This document shows, piece by piece, positions 24,121 through 31,802 of a stretch of 64,000 nucleotides of DNA. The notes below the pieces were generated by a model, which had not been told where the DNA came from, did no database searches, and saw only the letters and a program-made list of their open reading frames with translations. The DNA comes from Desulfocarbo sp964620595 (GTDB lineage Bacteria; Desulfobacterota; Desulfarculia; Desulfarculales; Desulfarculaceae), in the NCBI GenBank assembly GCA_964620595.1, contig CAZUHP010000005.1:1-64000 (forward strand), given 5' to 3'. How positions within the stretch are numbered: position 1 is the stretch's first letter; each line of letters begins with the position of its first letter. Both the position numbers and the translations under genes were made by a program.

Positions 24121-24801
24121 ATGGAACTGGAGAGCCTAGCAGCAGACCTGAGCGGTAACGGCCAACTGGACATCGCCCCCAGGACCAACCTCCTGGTCCA
24201 AATCGAGGCCGTAGAGGGCAATCTACGCAGCCAGTTGGTGGGGGTGGTGGGCGAAAGTCACGTGGTCATCACCATGCCCCGCTCCAACCTCAGAATCGAC
24301 CACAACCTGTTTCACGACAAGCACATCATCGTGCGCTACCTCAACCAGGGCGCCCTGTACAGCTTTCAGAGCCAGATACTCGACACCATCACCAGGCCGG
24401 TGCCCCTGATGTTTCTCCGCTTTCCCCGGGTGGTTTCCCGCCAGGACTTGCGCCGCCACAAGCGGGTGGATTGCTTTCTGCCTTCCAGCGCCGAGTTGAG
24501 CGGCCGTGCTTCCAATGGCTTCATCGTGAATATCAGCCGCGGGGGCTGCCTGTTCGTCACCAGCAAAAAGAATGGCAGCAGTTTCGGCGCGGTGCCCGAA
24601 GGAGCCAAGCTGGGGCTGTCCTTCAAAATGATAGCAAACCAGAACCAAGGCGCCGCCCAGGCGGTGATCCGTTCCAAGGGCGAAAAGCAAGAGATGATGC
24701 TGCTGGGACTGGAATTCGAGCAAATCGATCCCGTGGTTCAAGCGGAAATAGACACCTTTGTGACCACGGTGGATCAGCTCCGTTCTGTTTGCAGCGAATA
24801 A
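24121..24801 (+). CDS. PilZ-domain c-di-GMP receptor (YcgR-like)
   Basis: 226 residues. The N-terminal half (about 1-100) resembles the YcgR flagellar-brake domain. The C-terminal PilZ domain starts with the RxxxR motif in LRRHKRVDC (Arg111/Arg115) and has the second c-di-GMP motif NISRGG (Asn137, Ser139, Gly142). Two starts are possible: ATG 24115 and ATG 24121. I prefer 24121 because AGAGG lies 6 nt upstream, whereas it abuts the earlier ATG. An HD-GYP gene follows after 8 nt, so effector and degrading enzyme appear co-expressed. Confidence 0.88.
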   Translation: MELESLAADLSGNGQLDIAPRTNLLVQIEAVEGNLRSQLVGVVGESHVVITMPRSNLRIDHNLFHDKHIIVRYLNQGALYSFQSQILDTITRPVPLMFLRFPRVVSRQDLRRHKRVDCFLPSSAELSGRASNGFIVNISRGGCLFVTSKKNGSSFGAVPEGAKLGLSFKMIANQNQGAAQAVIRSKGEKQEMMLLGLEFEQIDPVVQAEIDTFVTTVDQLRSVCSE

Positions 24802-24809
24802 GGGCCTTC

Positions 24810-25919
24810 ATGCAAGTGTCTGCGGCTCACACCTCGCATCCTGCCCCTACCCCCCAGTGGTCCTCCCTCACTGCGGTGGAGGTAGAGGACTCCCTGTTCC
24901 AGGGCGTGAAGGACAAGGTGGCCATACCCCTGGAAACGGTGGCCCACCTGGCCAGAGCGCCTTCGGCAATGTATCTGCCCAAGCTGAACAAACACACGGG
25001 CGGCCTCGATTTCATCAGGCTGATGCCGGCCGGCGCACCGGTTTCGGCCAGGATCGTGGAGATCATCCGCAAGCTGGGGCTGGAGGAAGTCTACGTGCCC
25101 AGCCAGCGGCTGGATGCCGTGGTCCAGCTCAGCCAGGAAGCGGCCAGGCAGATGATCGAGGACGCGGAGGTGCCTACCAAGGCCAAGGCCAAGCTGTTGC
25201 ACGAGCACGCCAAGCTGCTGGCCACCATGGCTCTCCAGGAGAAGATACCCGAGGCCAGCATACCCCAGGCCAGCGCCTACGTGGAGCTGGCAGCGGATTT
25301 CGTGCGTAAGGTGCCCGACGCCATGGGCAACCTGGCCCAGATGCTGACCCTGGATTACAGCCTCTACGCCCACTCGGTCAACGTGTGCCTCTTTGCCCTG
25401 TGCTTCAGCACCTACATCAAGCTGAACAGGGAGGAAACCCATAGCCTGGCCCTGGGAGCGCTGTTCCACGACATCGGCAAAATCCGTATCACCCCCCGGG
25501 TGCTCCAGAAACCTGGCCCCTTGGGCGCCGACGAGTGGCTCCTGTTGCGCAAGCACACGTCCTATGGCTATGAGATGCTGAAGAAGTATCCGGATTTCCC
25601 CGGGCTGGGCCTCTCCACGGTATTGCACCACCACGAGAACATGGACGGCAGCGGCTACCCAGCGGGCCTGAAGGAAAATGAACTGCCCATCACCAGCCGC
25701 ATATCCAAGATACTGGATTGCTACGACGCCATCACCTCCACCCGCTGCTACAAGCCCGCGGTCTCCGGCTTCGAGGCCATCCAGATCATGTACCATGAAA
25801 TGTCCAACCAGCTCTCCCAGGACCTGCTCACCCAGTTCATCAAGTTCCTGGGCTTCCTGGGCCGCAAGGCGGGGCGCAAAGGCTCGCCCCCCACCAACCT
25901 ACGGGCCCTGAGCCACTAG
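24810..25919 (+). CDS. HD-GYP domain protein (cyclic di-GMP phosphodiesterase)
   Basis: 369 residues. The C-terminal domain has the HD pair His220-Asp221 in LFHDIGKIRI, the HHENMDGSGYP motif (274-284) with the GYP diagnostic for c-di-GMP hydrolysis, and NELPITSRISKILDCYDAITS. The N-terminal 160 residues are a soluble domain without an obvious receiver or PAS, similar to the region preceding many stand-alone HD-GYP proteins. It should open c-di-GMP to pGpG/GMP, opposing the signal read by the PilZ protein. Start ATG 24810 has weak AGGG upstream. Confidence 0.92.
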   Translation: MQVSAAHTSHPAPTPQWSSLTAVEVEDSLFQGVKDKVAIPLETVAHLARAPSAMYLPKLNKHTGGLDFIRLMPAGAPVSARIVEIIRKLGLEEVYVPSQRLDAVVQLSQEAARQMIEDAEVPTKAKAKLLHEHAKLLATMALQEKIPEASIPQASAYVELAADFVRKVPDAMGNLAQMLTLDYSLYAHSVNVCLFALCFSTYIKLNREETHSLALGALFHDIGKIRITPRVLQKPGPLGADEWLLLRKHTSYGYEMLKKYPDFPGLGLSTVLHHHENMDGSGYPAGLKENELPITSRISKILDCYDAITSTRCYKPAVSGFEAIQIMYHEMSNQLSQDLLTQFIKFLGFLGRKAGRKGSPPTNLRALSH

Positions 25920-25964
25920 GGGGGGCAAGAGGCCGGGCCGGCCCTCAGGCAGCCTGATGAACGG

Positions 25965-26016
25965 CGCGCAAGGCAAAGCCCCGCCGGCCTTTGATGGCGG
26001 CGGGGCCTTTTGCGCG
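25965..26016. terminator. Bidirectional terminator between convergent genes
   Basis: Inner stem GCCCCGCCG / CGGCGGGGC (25978-25986 with 25998-26006) and outer arms GCGCAA / TTGCGC, flanked by AAA on the left and CTTTT on the right. It lies between the stops of the HD-GYP gene (plus) and the minus-strand CoA ligase and can serve both. Confidence 0.85.
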
Positions 26017-26036
26017 TTCAGGCGTTGACCAGGCGC

Positions 26037-27320
26037 TCAGTCCCACTGGCGGCGGTCGTCGATCACCTTGCAGCCTTCGGGCAGGGTGCCGGGCGAGATG
26101 AAGTCCACCTGGCCGCTGACCCTGAGCACCTCCTTCATGGCCGCCTCGATCTTGCCCTTGAGTTCGTCGCTGGCAGCGCCGGGGTCCTTGAGTTCACAGA
26201 CCAAGGTCATCAGGTCCTGGTGCCCCTGGCGGGTGACCACCAGTTGGTAGGCCGCCACCACCGGGAATTTGGCCGCCACCTGCTGCACGCCGCCGGGATG
26301 CACGAACATGCCCTTGATCTTGGTCACCTGGTCCACCCGGCCCATGATGCGAGTGAGCTTGGGCGCGGTGCGGCCGCAGGCGCATTCCCCGGTGATGTAG
26401 GAAGAAAGGTCTCCAGTGCCGAAGCGGATCAGGGGATAGCTCTTGTTGAAGACCGTGGCCACCACCTCGCCGGGCTCTCCCTCGCCCACCGGCTGGCCGG
26501 TCTCCGGGTCCACCACCTCCACCAGGCAATCCGAGGCAAAGTGCATGCCGCCCAGGTGGTAACACTCGTAGCTCAAGCAGCCCACGTCGGCGGTGCCGTA
26601 GCTCTGGCGGATGATCATGCCCAGGCGCTCCTCCAGGGAGGCCCGCAGGCTCTCGGGCAACATCTCCGCCGCCACGAAGGCCACTTGCAGGTTCAGGTCC
26701 TTCTGGAGGTCAAGGCCCATGGCCTCGGCCTTGTCGGCCAGGGCGGCCAAGAAGCTGGGAGTCCCCAGGTAGCCCTGCACCTGCAGGTCCTTGAGGGTCT
26801 GCACCTGTATCTCGGTGTTGCCCACGCCGGTGGGCACCGACAGGCAACCCAACTGGTGCAGGCTCTCGTCCAGCATGAAGGCGAAAGGCACCATGTTGAA
26901 GTTGAACGTCACCTGGGCGAGATCTCCCTTGCGGAAGCCCGCGGCGTAAAAGGATTGGGCCCAGCGGGTGTCTTCGTACACCGCCTCGCAGGGTTCATAG
27001 ATGGGACCGGGCGAGACATAGACGCGCCGCAATGCCTCCATGCCCTCGCCGCACCAGCCGCCAAAGGGCAGGTCTTGGCGTTGCTTTTCCACCAGTGCCG
27101 CCTTTTCGGTGACAGGAATCCCAGCCAAATCGGCCACGCCCTTGATGTCGCCCGGCTGGGCGCCCACCTCCTGCATGATGCTCCGAAAAGCCGGCGCGTG
27201 CTCATAGGCGTGGGCCACGATTTCGGCCACCTTGCGGTCCAGGTACTGGGCCCGGTCTTCCGGGCTCATGGTTTCCAACTCGGGCAGGAAGTAGCCGCTG
27301 GTGCGGTCCTTGTCAGGCAT
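26037..27320 (-). CDS. PaaK-like AMP-forming CoA ligase, last gene of the liv operon
   Basis: 427 residues of the phenylacetate-CoA ligase family, with an adenylate-forming core including RQSYGTADVGCLSYE, FGTGDLSSYI and GRVDQVTKIKGMFVHPGG. The serine/glycine phosphate loop is not as clear as in the 9905 ligase (YVSPGPIYEPCEA stands near that place), so it may belong to a divergent PaaK subgroup often found beside liv-type ABC transporters in anaerobes. Start ATG 27320 is preferred over an upstream TTG because GGAGGGG precedes it. Activation of an aromatic or branched acid imported by the transporter is inferred. Confidence 0.88.
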   Translation of the reverse strand: MPDKDRTSGYFLPELETMSPEDRAQYLDRKVAEIVAHAYEHAPAFRSIMQEVGAQPGDIKGVADLAGIPVTEKAALVEKQRQDLPFGGWCGEGMEALRRVYVSPGPIYEPCEAVYEDTRWAQSFYAAGFRKGDLAQVTFNFNMVPFAFMLDESLHQLGCLSVPTGVGNTEIQVQTLKDLQVQGYLGTPSFLAALADKAEAMGLDLQKDLNLQVAFVAAEMLPESLRASLEERLGMIIRQSYGTADVGCLSYECYHLGGMHFASDCLVEVVDPETGQPVGEGEPGEVVATVFNKSYPLIRFGTGDLSSYITGECACGRTAPKLTRIMGRVDQVTKIKGMFVHPGGVQQVAAKFPVVAAYQLVVTRQGHQDLMTLVCELKDPGAASDELKGKIEAAMKEVLRVSGQVDFISPGTLPEGCKVIDDRRQWD

Positions 27321-27413
27321 TATCCCCTCCAAACAAAACCACCGGCCGGCGCGGTCGCCCTTTTCGGCGTCCGGCTGCCCGCCGGCGGCCGTCTCCGGCC
27401 GGATGCCGGGGTG

Positions 27414-28217
27414 CTAGGTGAGCCAGCGCTTGCGTCTCTTATAGTGCTTCACATCGCGGTAGGAACGCTTGGTGCCCATTTCGGTGAGCCCCAGGTAGAA
27501 CTGCTTCACGTCCTCGTTGTTCTTGAGCTTCTCGGTGGTGTCGTCCAGGACGATCTTGCCGTTTTCCATGATATAGCCATGGTCGGCGATGTTGAGCGCC
27601 ATGCGGGCATTCTGCTCCACCAAAAGGATGGTGGTGCCCAGCTCCTTGTTCAGCTTCACGATGATCTCGAATATCTCGCTGACCAGCAGCGGGCTCAAAC
27701 CCAGGCTGGGCTCATCCAGCATCATGAGCTTGGGGCGGGCCATCATGCCGCGGCCAATGACCAGCATCTGCTGCTCGCCACCGGAAAGATAGCCGGCCAA
27801 GCCGTTCTCGCGCTCCTTGAGCCGCGGGAAGTAATGGTAGACCTGTTCGATGCGTTCTTCCAGTTCGCTGCGGGAGCATTTCTGGGTGTGAGCCGCGGCC
27901 ACCAGGTTTTCCCTGGCCGTGAGGTCCTCGAACACCCGGCGGCCCTCCATTACTTGGAAGATGCCAAGCTTGACGATGTTTTCGGGATCCATGCCGTTGA
28001 TCTTGACCCCGTCGAACTCGATGGTCCCGTCGGTGACCTCGCCCTCCTCGGTCTTCAGAAGGCCGCTGATGGCCTTTAACGTGGTGGTCTTGCCCGCGCC
28101 GTTGGCGCCCAGGACCGCCACGATCTGACCTTTCTCCACGGTGAGCGACATTCCTTTGAGCACCAGGATGACGTCGTCGTAGATCACCTCGATGTTGTTC
28201 ACCGATAGAAGCGTCAT
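27414..28217 (-). CDS. livF: Branched-chain amino acid-type ABC transporter ATPase (LivF)
   Basis: 267 residues. Walker A is GANGAGKTT, the signature LSGGEQQM, Walker B MLDEPSLGLSP and the switch histidine region LVEQNARMAL, all typical of LivF. Compared with E. coli LivF (237 aa) it has a longer C-terminus ending in a basic tail (YRDVKHYKRRKRWLT). The start is set at ATG 28217 (MTLLSVNNIEVIY). An upstream extension lacks homology. It powers the transporter together with LivG encoded at the other end of the operon. Confidence 0.95.
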   Translation of the reverse strand: MTLLSVNNIEVIYDDVILVLKGMSLTVEKGQIVAVLGANGAGKTTTLKAISGLLKTEEGEVTDGTIEFDGVKINGMDPENIVKLGIFQVMEGRRVFEDLTARENLVAAAHTQKCSRSELEERIEQVYHYFPRLKERENGLAGYLSGGEQQMLVIGRGMMARPKLMMLDEPSLGLSPLLVSEIFEIIVKLNKELGTTILLVEQNARMALNIADHGYIMENGKIVLDDTTEKLKNNEDVKQFYLGLTEMGTKRSYRDVKHYKRRKRWLT

Positions 28218-28240
28218 AAATCGTCCCTTTGTTGGGGTGC

Positions 28241-28273
28241 GGGCGGGAGCGGCCCGGAGGCCGCCCCCCGCCC
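28241..28273 (-). promoter_or_regulatory. Strong intercistronic hairpin after the livK-type gene
   Basis: Outer 7-bp stem GGGCGGG / CCCGCCC and inner 6-bp stem GCGGCC / GGCCGC, only 11 nt past the binding-protein stop and without a T-run. Like the hairpin after the TRAP binding-protein gene, it probably protects the upstream mRNA and reduces read-through into livF. Confidence 0.65.
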
Positions 28274-28284
28274 GGTTATAGCTG

Positions 28285-29451
28285 CTACCAGCCGATGTAC
28301 TTGGCCTGGCGCGGGAACTTGACGTTCTTGATGATGTAAATCTTGCCGTCCTTGATGCCACCAATGGCCATCGAGGTGTTGGGCCGATGGTCGGTGGGGG
28401 TGTAAGTGATGGGCGCGGTGAGCCCGCCGGTGTTGAAGTCCTTCAAGGTCTCCAGGGCGGCCTTGAGGCCCGGGCCGTTCAGCTTGCCCGCCTTCTTGGC
28501 GCGCTTGAGGCCCTCGACCATGACCATGACCGACACCCAGGACTTGACATAGTGCAGGGTGTGCTTCTTGCCGCCGGTGGAGGCCACCACCGCCTTCATG
28601 CCGGGCACGTCCGCGCCAAAGGGCGCCACGGGCAGCATACCGAAGGCACGGCCTTCCGCCGCCTTGCCGGCCAGCTTGGGCAGGTTCTCGTCATAGCCCC
28701 AGCAGTTGATCATGAACTTGGTCTTGAGGCCCAGCTTGGCCGCGTCCTTGATGATGACCGCGGTGGAGGGCGTGGTGCCGCCGATCCAGGCGAAGTCGGG
28801 GTTGAACTTCTTCATGTGCAGGAGCTGGCTGGTGGCGTCGATGGCCCGGAGGCCCACGATCTCGTCAGGGCCCACCTTCAGGCCCAGCACCTTGGCGTAG
28901 TCCTTGCCGGCCGGGATGGGATTCTTGCCATAGGGGTGGTCAGGATAGATGAAGACGATCTTCTTGGCCCCCTGCTCCTTGGCATAGATCAAAGCCAGGC
29001 GGATGGCGGTGCTGTAGGAGGTGCCGATGAAGAAGTTGTAGGGTGTCTTCTTGGGATCGGTGAGGTGGCCGTCATAGCTGGCCGACAAGTAGACGATCTT
29101 GTCCTTGGTGATCAGGGGCCGCAGGGCGTTGGTGTCGCCGGTGCCCCAGCCCTGGATCACGAAGACCTTGTCCACGTCCTTGTACTTCTTGTACAGGGAC
29201 ACGGCCTCGGGAATCTTGTAGGCATAGTCGTTGGAAATGAGATTCAACATGGTGCCGTTGATGCCGCCCTTGTCGTTCCAGTACTTGGTGGCGGCCACGG
29301 CGCCTTTCTGGTAGTCCGCGCCCACTGCGGCAGTGGGGCCGGTCTGGTCGAAGATACCTCCCACCTTGATAACATCCTTGGCCATGGCCAAGGGGGCCAG
29401 GGCCAGGCACAGCGCCGCAGCCACGGCCACGATCATCAAAACCTTTTTCAT
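28285..29451 (-). CDS. livK: Periplasmic branched-chain amino acid-type substrate-binding protein (LivK family)
   Basis: 388 residues, beginning MKKVLMIVAVAAALCLALAP with signal cleavage near AMAKD (about residue 24). The mature part is a Peripla_BP_6 fold: KVGGIFDQTGPTAAVGADYQ at the start, FVIQGWGTGDTNAL and an IYPDHPYGKN hinge segment. Such proteins in deltaproteobacteria often bind aromatic or dicarboxylic acids rather than leucine, and the flanking ligases favour this. Start ATG 29451 has GGGAGAGG about 5 nt upstream. Confidence 0.95.
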   Translation of the reverse strand: MKKVLMIVAVAAALCLALAPLAMAKDVIKVGGIFDQTGPTAAVGADYQKGAVAATKYWNDKGGINGTMLNLISNDYAYKIPEAVSLYKKYKDVDKVFVIQGWGTGDTNALRPLITKDKIVYLSASYDGHLTDPKKTPYNFFIGTSYSTAIRLALIYAKEQGAKKIVFIYPDHPYGKNPIPAGKDYAKVLGLKVGPDEIVGLRAIDATSQLLHMKKFNPDFAWIGGTTPSTAVIIKDAAKLGLKTKFMINCWGYDENLPKLAGKAAEGRAFGMLPVAPFGADVPGMKAVVASTGGKKHTLHYVKSWVSVMVMVEGLKRAKKAGKLNGPGLKAALETLKDFNTGGLTAPITYTPTDHRPNTSMAIGGIKDGKIYIIKNVKFPRQAKYIGW

Positions 29452-29644
29452 AGACCTCTCCCTTTCAGTGTGTTTCCTCCCATTACACAGGGCCGGCAAC
29501 CGCCCGCCTCTGGCAACCTTCCTGACCTGCCTGCCGCCGTCTTCCGCCCCCCTCCTTCCACCGGTTTCAGGCAGGAGCAAAACTTTGGTCTCTCAATCCT
29601 CTCCGCGCCAGATATTTGATTCTCTTCCCCGCTCTCGGCCCGGG

Positions 29645-30706
29645 TCAATAGGAGAATGGCCACAGTTTCCAGTAGGCCCGGATGGTGTGCCAGCGCGCGG
29701 CCATGCCATCGGGCTCGAAGATCAGGAACAGGATCACCACCATGCCGAAGACCAGCTCCCGCAGGGAGGAGAATATGCCCGAGATGTTGGGGAACACCCC
29801 GCTCAGGGCCTCGGTGGGGAGACGCAAGATCTCGGGCAGCACCACCATGAAGATGACTCCGAAGATGGAGCCCAGCACGTGGCCCAGGCCGCCCACGATG
29901 ACCATGGCCAGGTACTGCACGCTGAGCCACATGGTGAAGTGCTCGTCGCTGATGATGGTGATGTAGAAGGCCCAGAGGCCGCCGGAGATGCCCACCATGA
30001 AAGAGCTGATGCCAAAGGACAGGATGCGGTACTTGAACAGGTTGACTCCTATCACCTCGGCGGCCAGGTAGCGGTCGCGCACCGCCACGAAGGCCCGGCC
30101 GGTGCGGGTCCGGCTGAGGTTCTTCAGGTACATGGTGGCGCCGGCCGCGAACAAGAGGCCCAGGTAGTAGAAGTTGAAGTCGTTGTCGAAATGCAGGCCC
30201 AGGAAGCTGGCCGGCTCCACGATGAGGCCGCTGGAGCCACCGGTGAGCGATTCCCAGTTGCGCATGGCGTAGATCAGGATGAACTGGGCCGCCATGGTGG
30301 CGATGGCCAGATACAGGCCCTTCAGCCGGAGGGAGGGGATGCCGAAGATCATACCCACCGCCGCGGTCATGACCCCGGCCGCGGGCAGCGCCGCCCAGAA
30401 GGGCACGCCCAGGTTGGCCAGGATACCGGCGGTGTAGGCCCCCACACCCATGAAGGCACCGTGGCCCAGGGATATCTGGCCGGTGTAGCCGGTCAGGAGG
30501 TTGAGGCCATGGGCACCCACGATGTAGATGAACACCAGGTTGAAGATGTTCAAGGTGTTCATGCCGAGGGCCTCGCTCACCGCTTGGGCATATAACGGAT
30601 AGGTGAGCAGAAACAGCCCCAGCACCACCATCCAGGACTTCAGCCACACGGTCTTGAAGATGGCATCGTCTTTTTCGTAGCTGGAGAAGAAAAGTCCGCA
30701 GGGCAT
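29645..30706 (-). CDS. livM: Branched-chain amino acid-type ABC permease (LivM)
   Basis: 353 residues with about nine membrane spans and LivM motifs: GLNLLTGYTGQISLGHGAFMGVGAYTAG near residue 60, a GLYLAIATMA segment and the EAA-like loop VAVRDRYLAAEVIGVNLFKYR. It forms the translocation pore with LivH, encoded just upstream (19-nt gap). Start ATG 30706 has a good GGGAGAGG site. Confidence 0.95.
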   Translation of the reverse strand: MPCGLFFSSYEKDDAIFKTVWLKSWMVVLGLFLLTYPLYAQAVSEALGMNTLNIFNLVFIYIVGAHGLNLLTGYTGQISLGHGAFMGVGAYTAGILANLGVPFWAALPAAGVMTAAVGMIFGIPSLRLKGLYLAIATMAAQFILIYAMRNWESLTGGSSGLIVEPASFLGLHFDNDFNFYYLGLLFAAGATMYLKNLSRTRTGRAFVAVRDRYLAAEVIGVNLFKYRILSFGISSFMVGISGGLWAFYITIISDEHFTMWLSVQYLAMVIVGGLGHVLGSIFGVIFMVVLPEILRLPTEALSGVFPNISGIFSSLRELVFGMVVILFLIFEPDGMAARWHTIRAYWKLWPFSY

Positions 30707-30724
30707 ATCACCTCTCCCTTTAAG

Positions 30725-31612
30725 CTAGACCCGCTCGATTTCCTCTATGCCGAACAGACCGTATGGTTTGATCATAAGGATCACGATCAGCACAATGAAG
30801 GGGGCAATCTCCTTGACGCCGCCTCCCAGGTATACATCGAGGTAGGAGCCCATGATGTTCTCCAACACCCCGATGGTGAGCCCGCCGATAATGGCGCCGC
30901 CGATGGACTCCAGGCCACCCAGGATAACGGCGGGGAACACCTTCAGGCCAAAGTCGCTCAAGGTGATGTTCACGCCGTTGATGTTGCCCACCAGGATGCC
31001 GCCCACGGCCGAAACCAGGGCACCGATGGACCAGCTTATGGCAAACACGCGCTTGACGCTGATGCCCATGCTCTGGGCCACCTGCTGGTCATTGGCCACC
31101 GCGCGCATGGAGATGCCCACCCGGGTGAACTTGAAGAAGGCAGCGAAGATGGCCAAGAACAAAAAGGCAAAGCCCACGGTCCACAGATAGACCTCGGAAA
31201 CCCGCACTACTCCCCATTCTAGCGCTTTCTGGCTGAAGATAGGCGGATTGAAGATCCGGATCTGGGTGGACCAGAGGATGGTGACCAAGGCCTTGAGCAC
31301 CGCGGCCAGGGCGATGGTGATCATGATAACGCTGATGATGGGCTCGCCGATCATGGGGCGCAGGATGAGCCGCTCCAGAACGATGCCCATGCACACCGCG
31401 ATGATCATGGTTATGAAAAAGGCCAGCACGATGGGCAGGCCCAGGTCGGTGTAGAGCCACAGGCACACATACCCTCCCACCAGCACGAACTCGCCCTGGG
31501 CGAAGTTGATGATGCTGGTGGACTTGTAGATGAGGGCAAAGCCCATGGCCACCAAGGCGTACACCGACCCGATAACCAAGCCGGTCACGATTAGCTGCAG
31601 AATTTCTTGCAT
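30725..31612 (-). CDS. livH: Branched-chain amino acid-type ABC permease (LivH)
   Basis: 295 residues with about eight membrane spans. LivH motifs: GSVYALVAMGFALIYKSTSIINFAQGEFVLVGGY at the N-terminus (typical of the family) and the cytoplasmic loop RAVANDQQVAQSMGISVKRVF. Pairs with LivM. The upstream 190-nt gap to fadD is C-rich and carries no gene. Confidence 0.95.
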   Translation of the reverse strand: MQEILQLIVTGLVIGSVYALVAMGFALIYKSTSIINFAQGEFVLVGGYVCLWLYTDLGLPIVLAFFITMIIAVCMGIVLERLILRPMIGEPIISVIMITIALAAVLKALVTILWSTQIRIFNPPIFSQKALEWGVVRVSEVYLWTVGFAFLFLAIFAAFFKFTRVGISMRAVANDQQVAQSMGISVKRVFAISWSIGALVSAVGGILVGNINGVNITLSDFGLKVFPAVILGGLESIGGAIIGGLTIGVLENIMGSYLDVYLGGGVKEIAPFIVLIVILMIKPYGLFGIEEIERV

Positions 31613-31802
31613 TCGCCCTCTCTCTCCCGCCGTGTCTTGAAGGCCGCCTCAGCCCCCCTGGGCCTTGTCCGTCCCTTTGTCCCCCCGCTCCCCGCTCCCG
31701 CGCTACCGCGCTCCCTGCCTCCGGCTCCCTCGTGCCGCCCCCCGTCGCCCCCCCGTCGCCGCTTCCAGCAGCCCCCCTTGGTGAGGGCGGGGCGCTAGGT
31801 TC

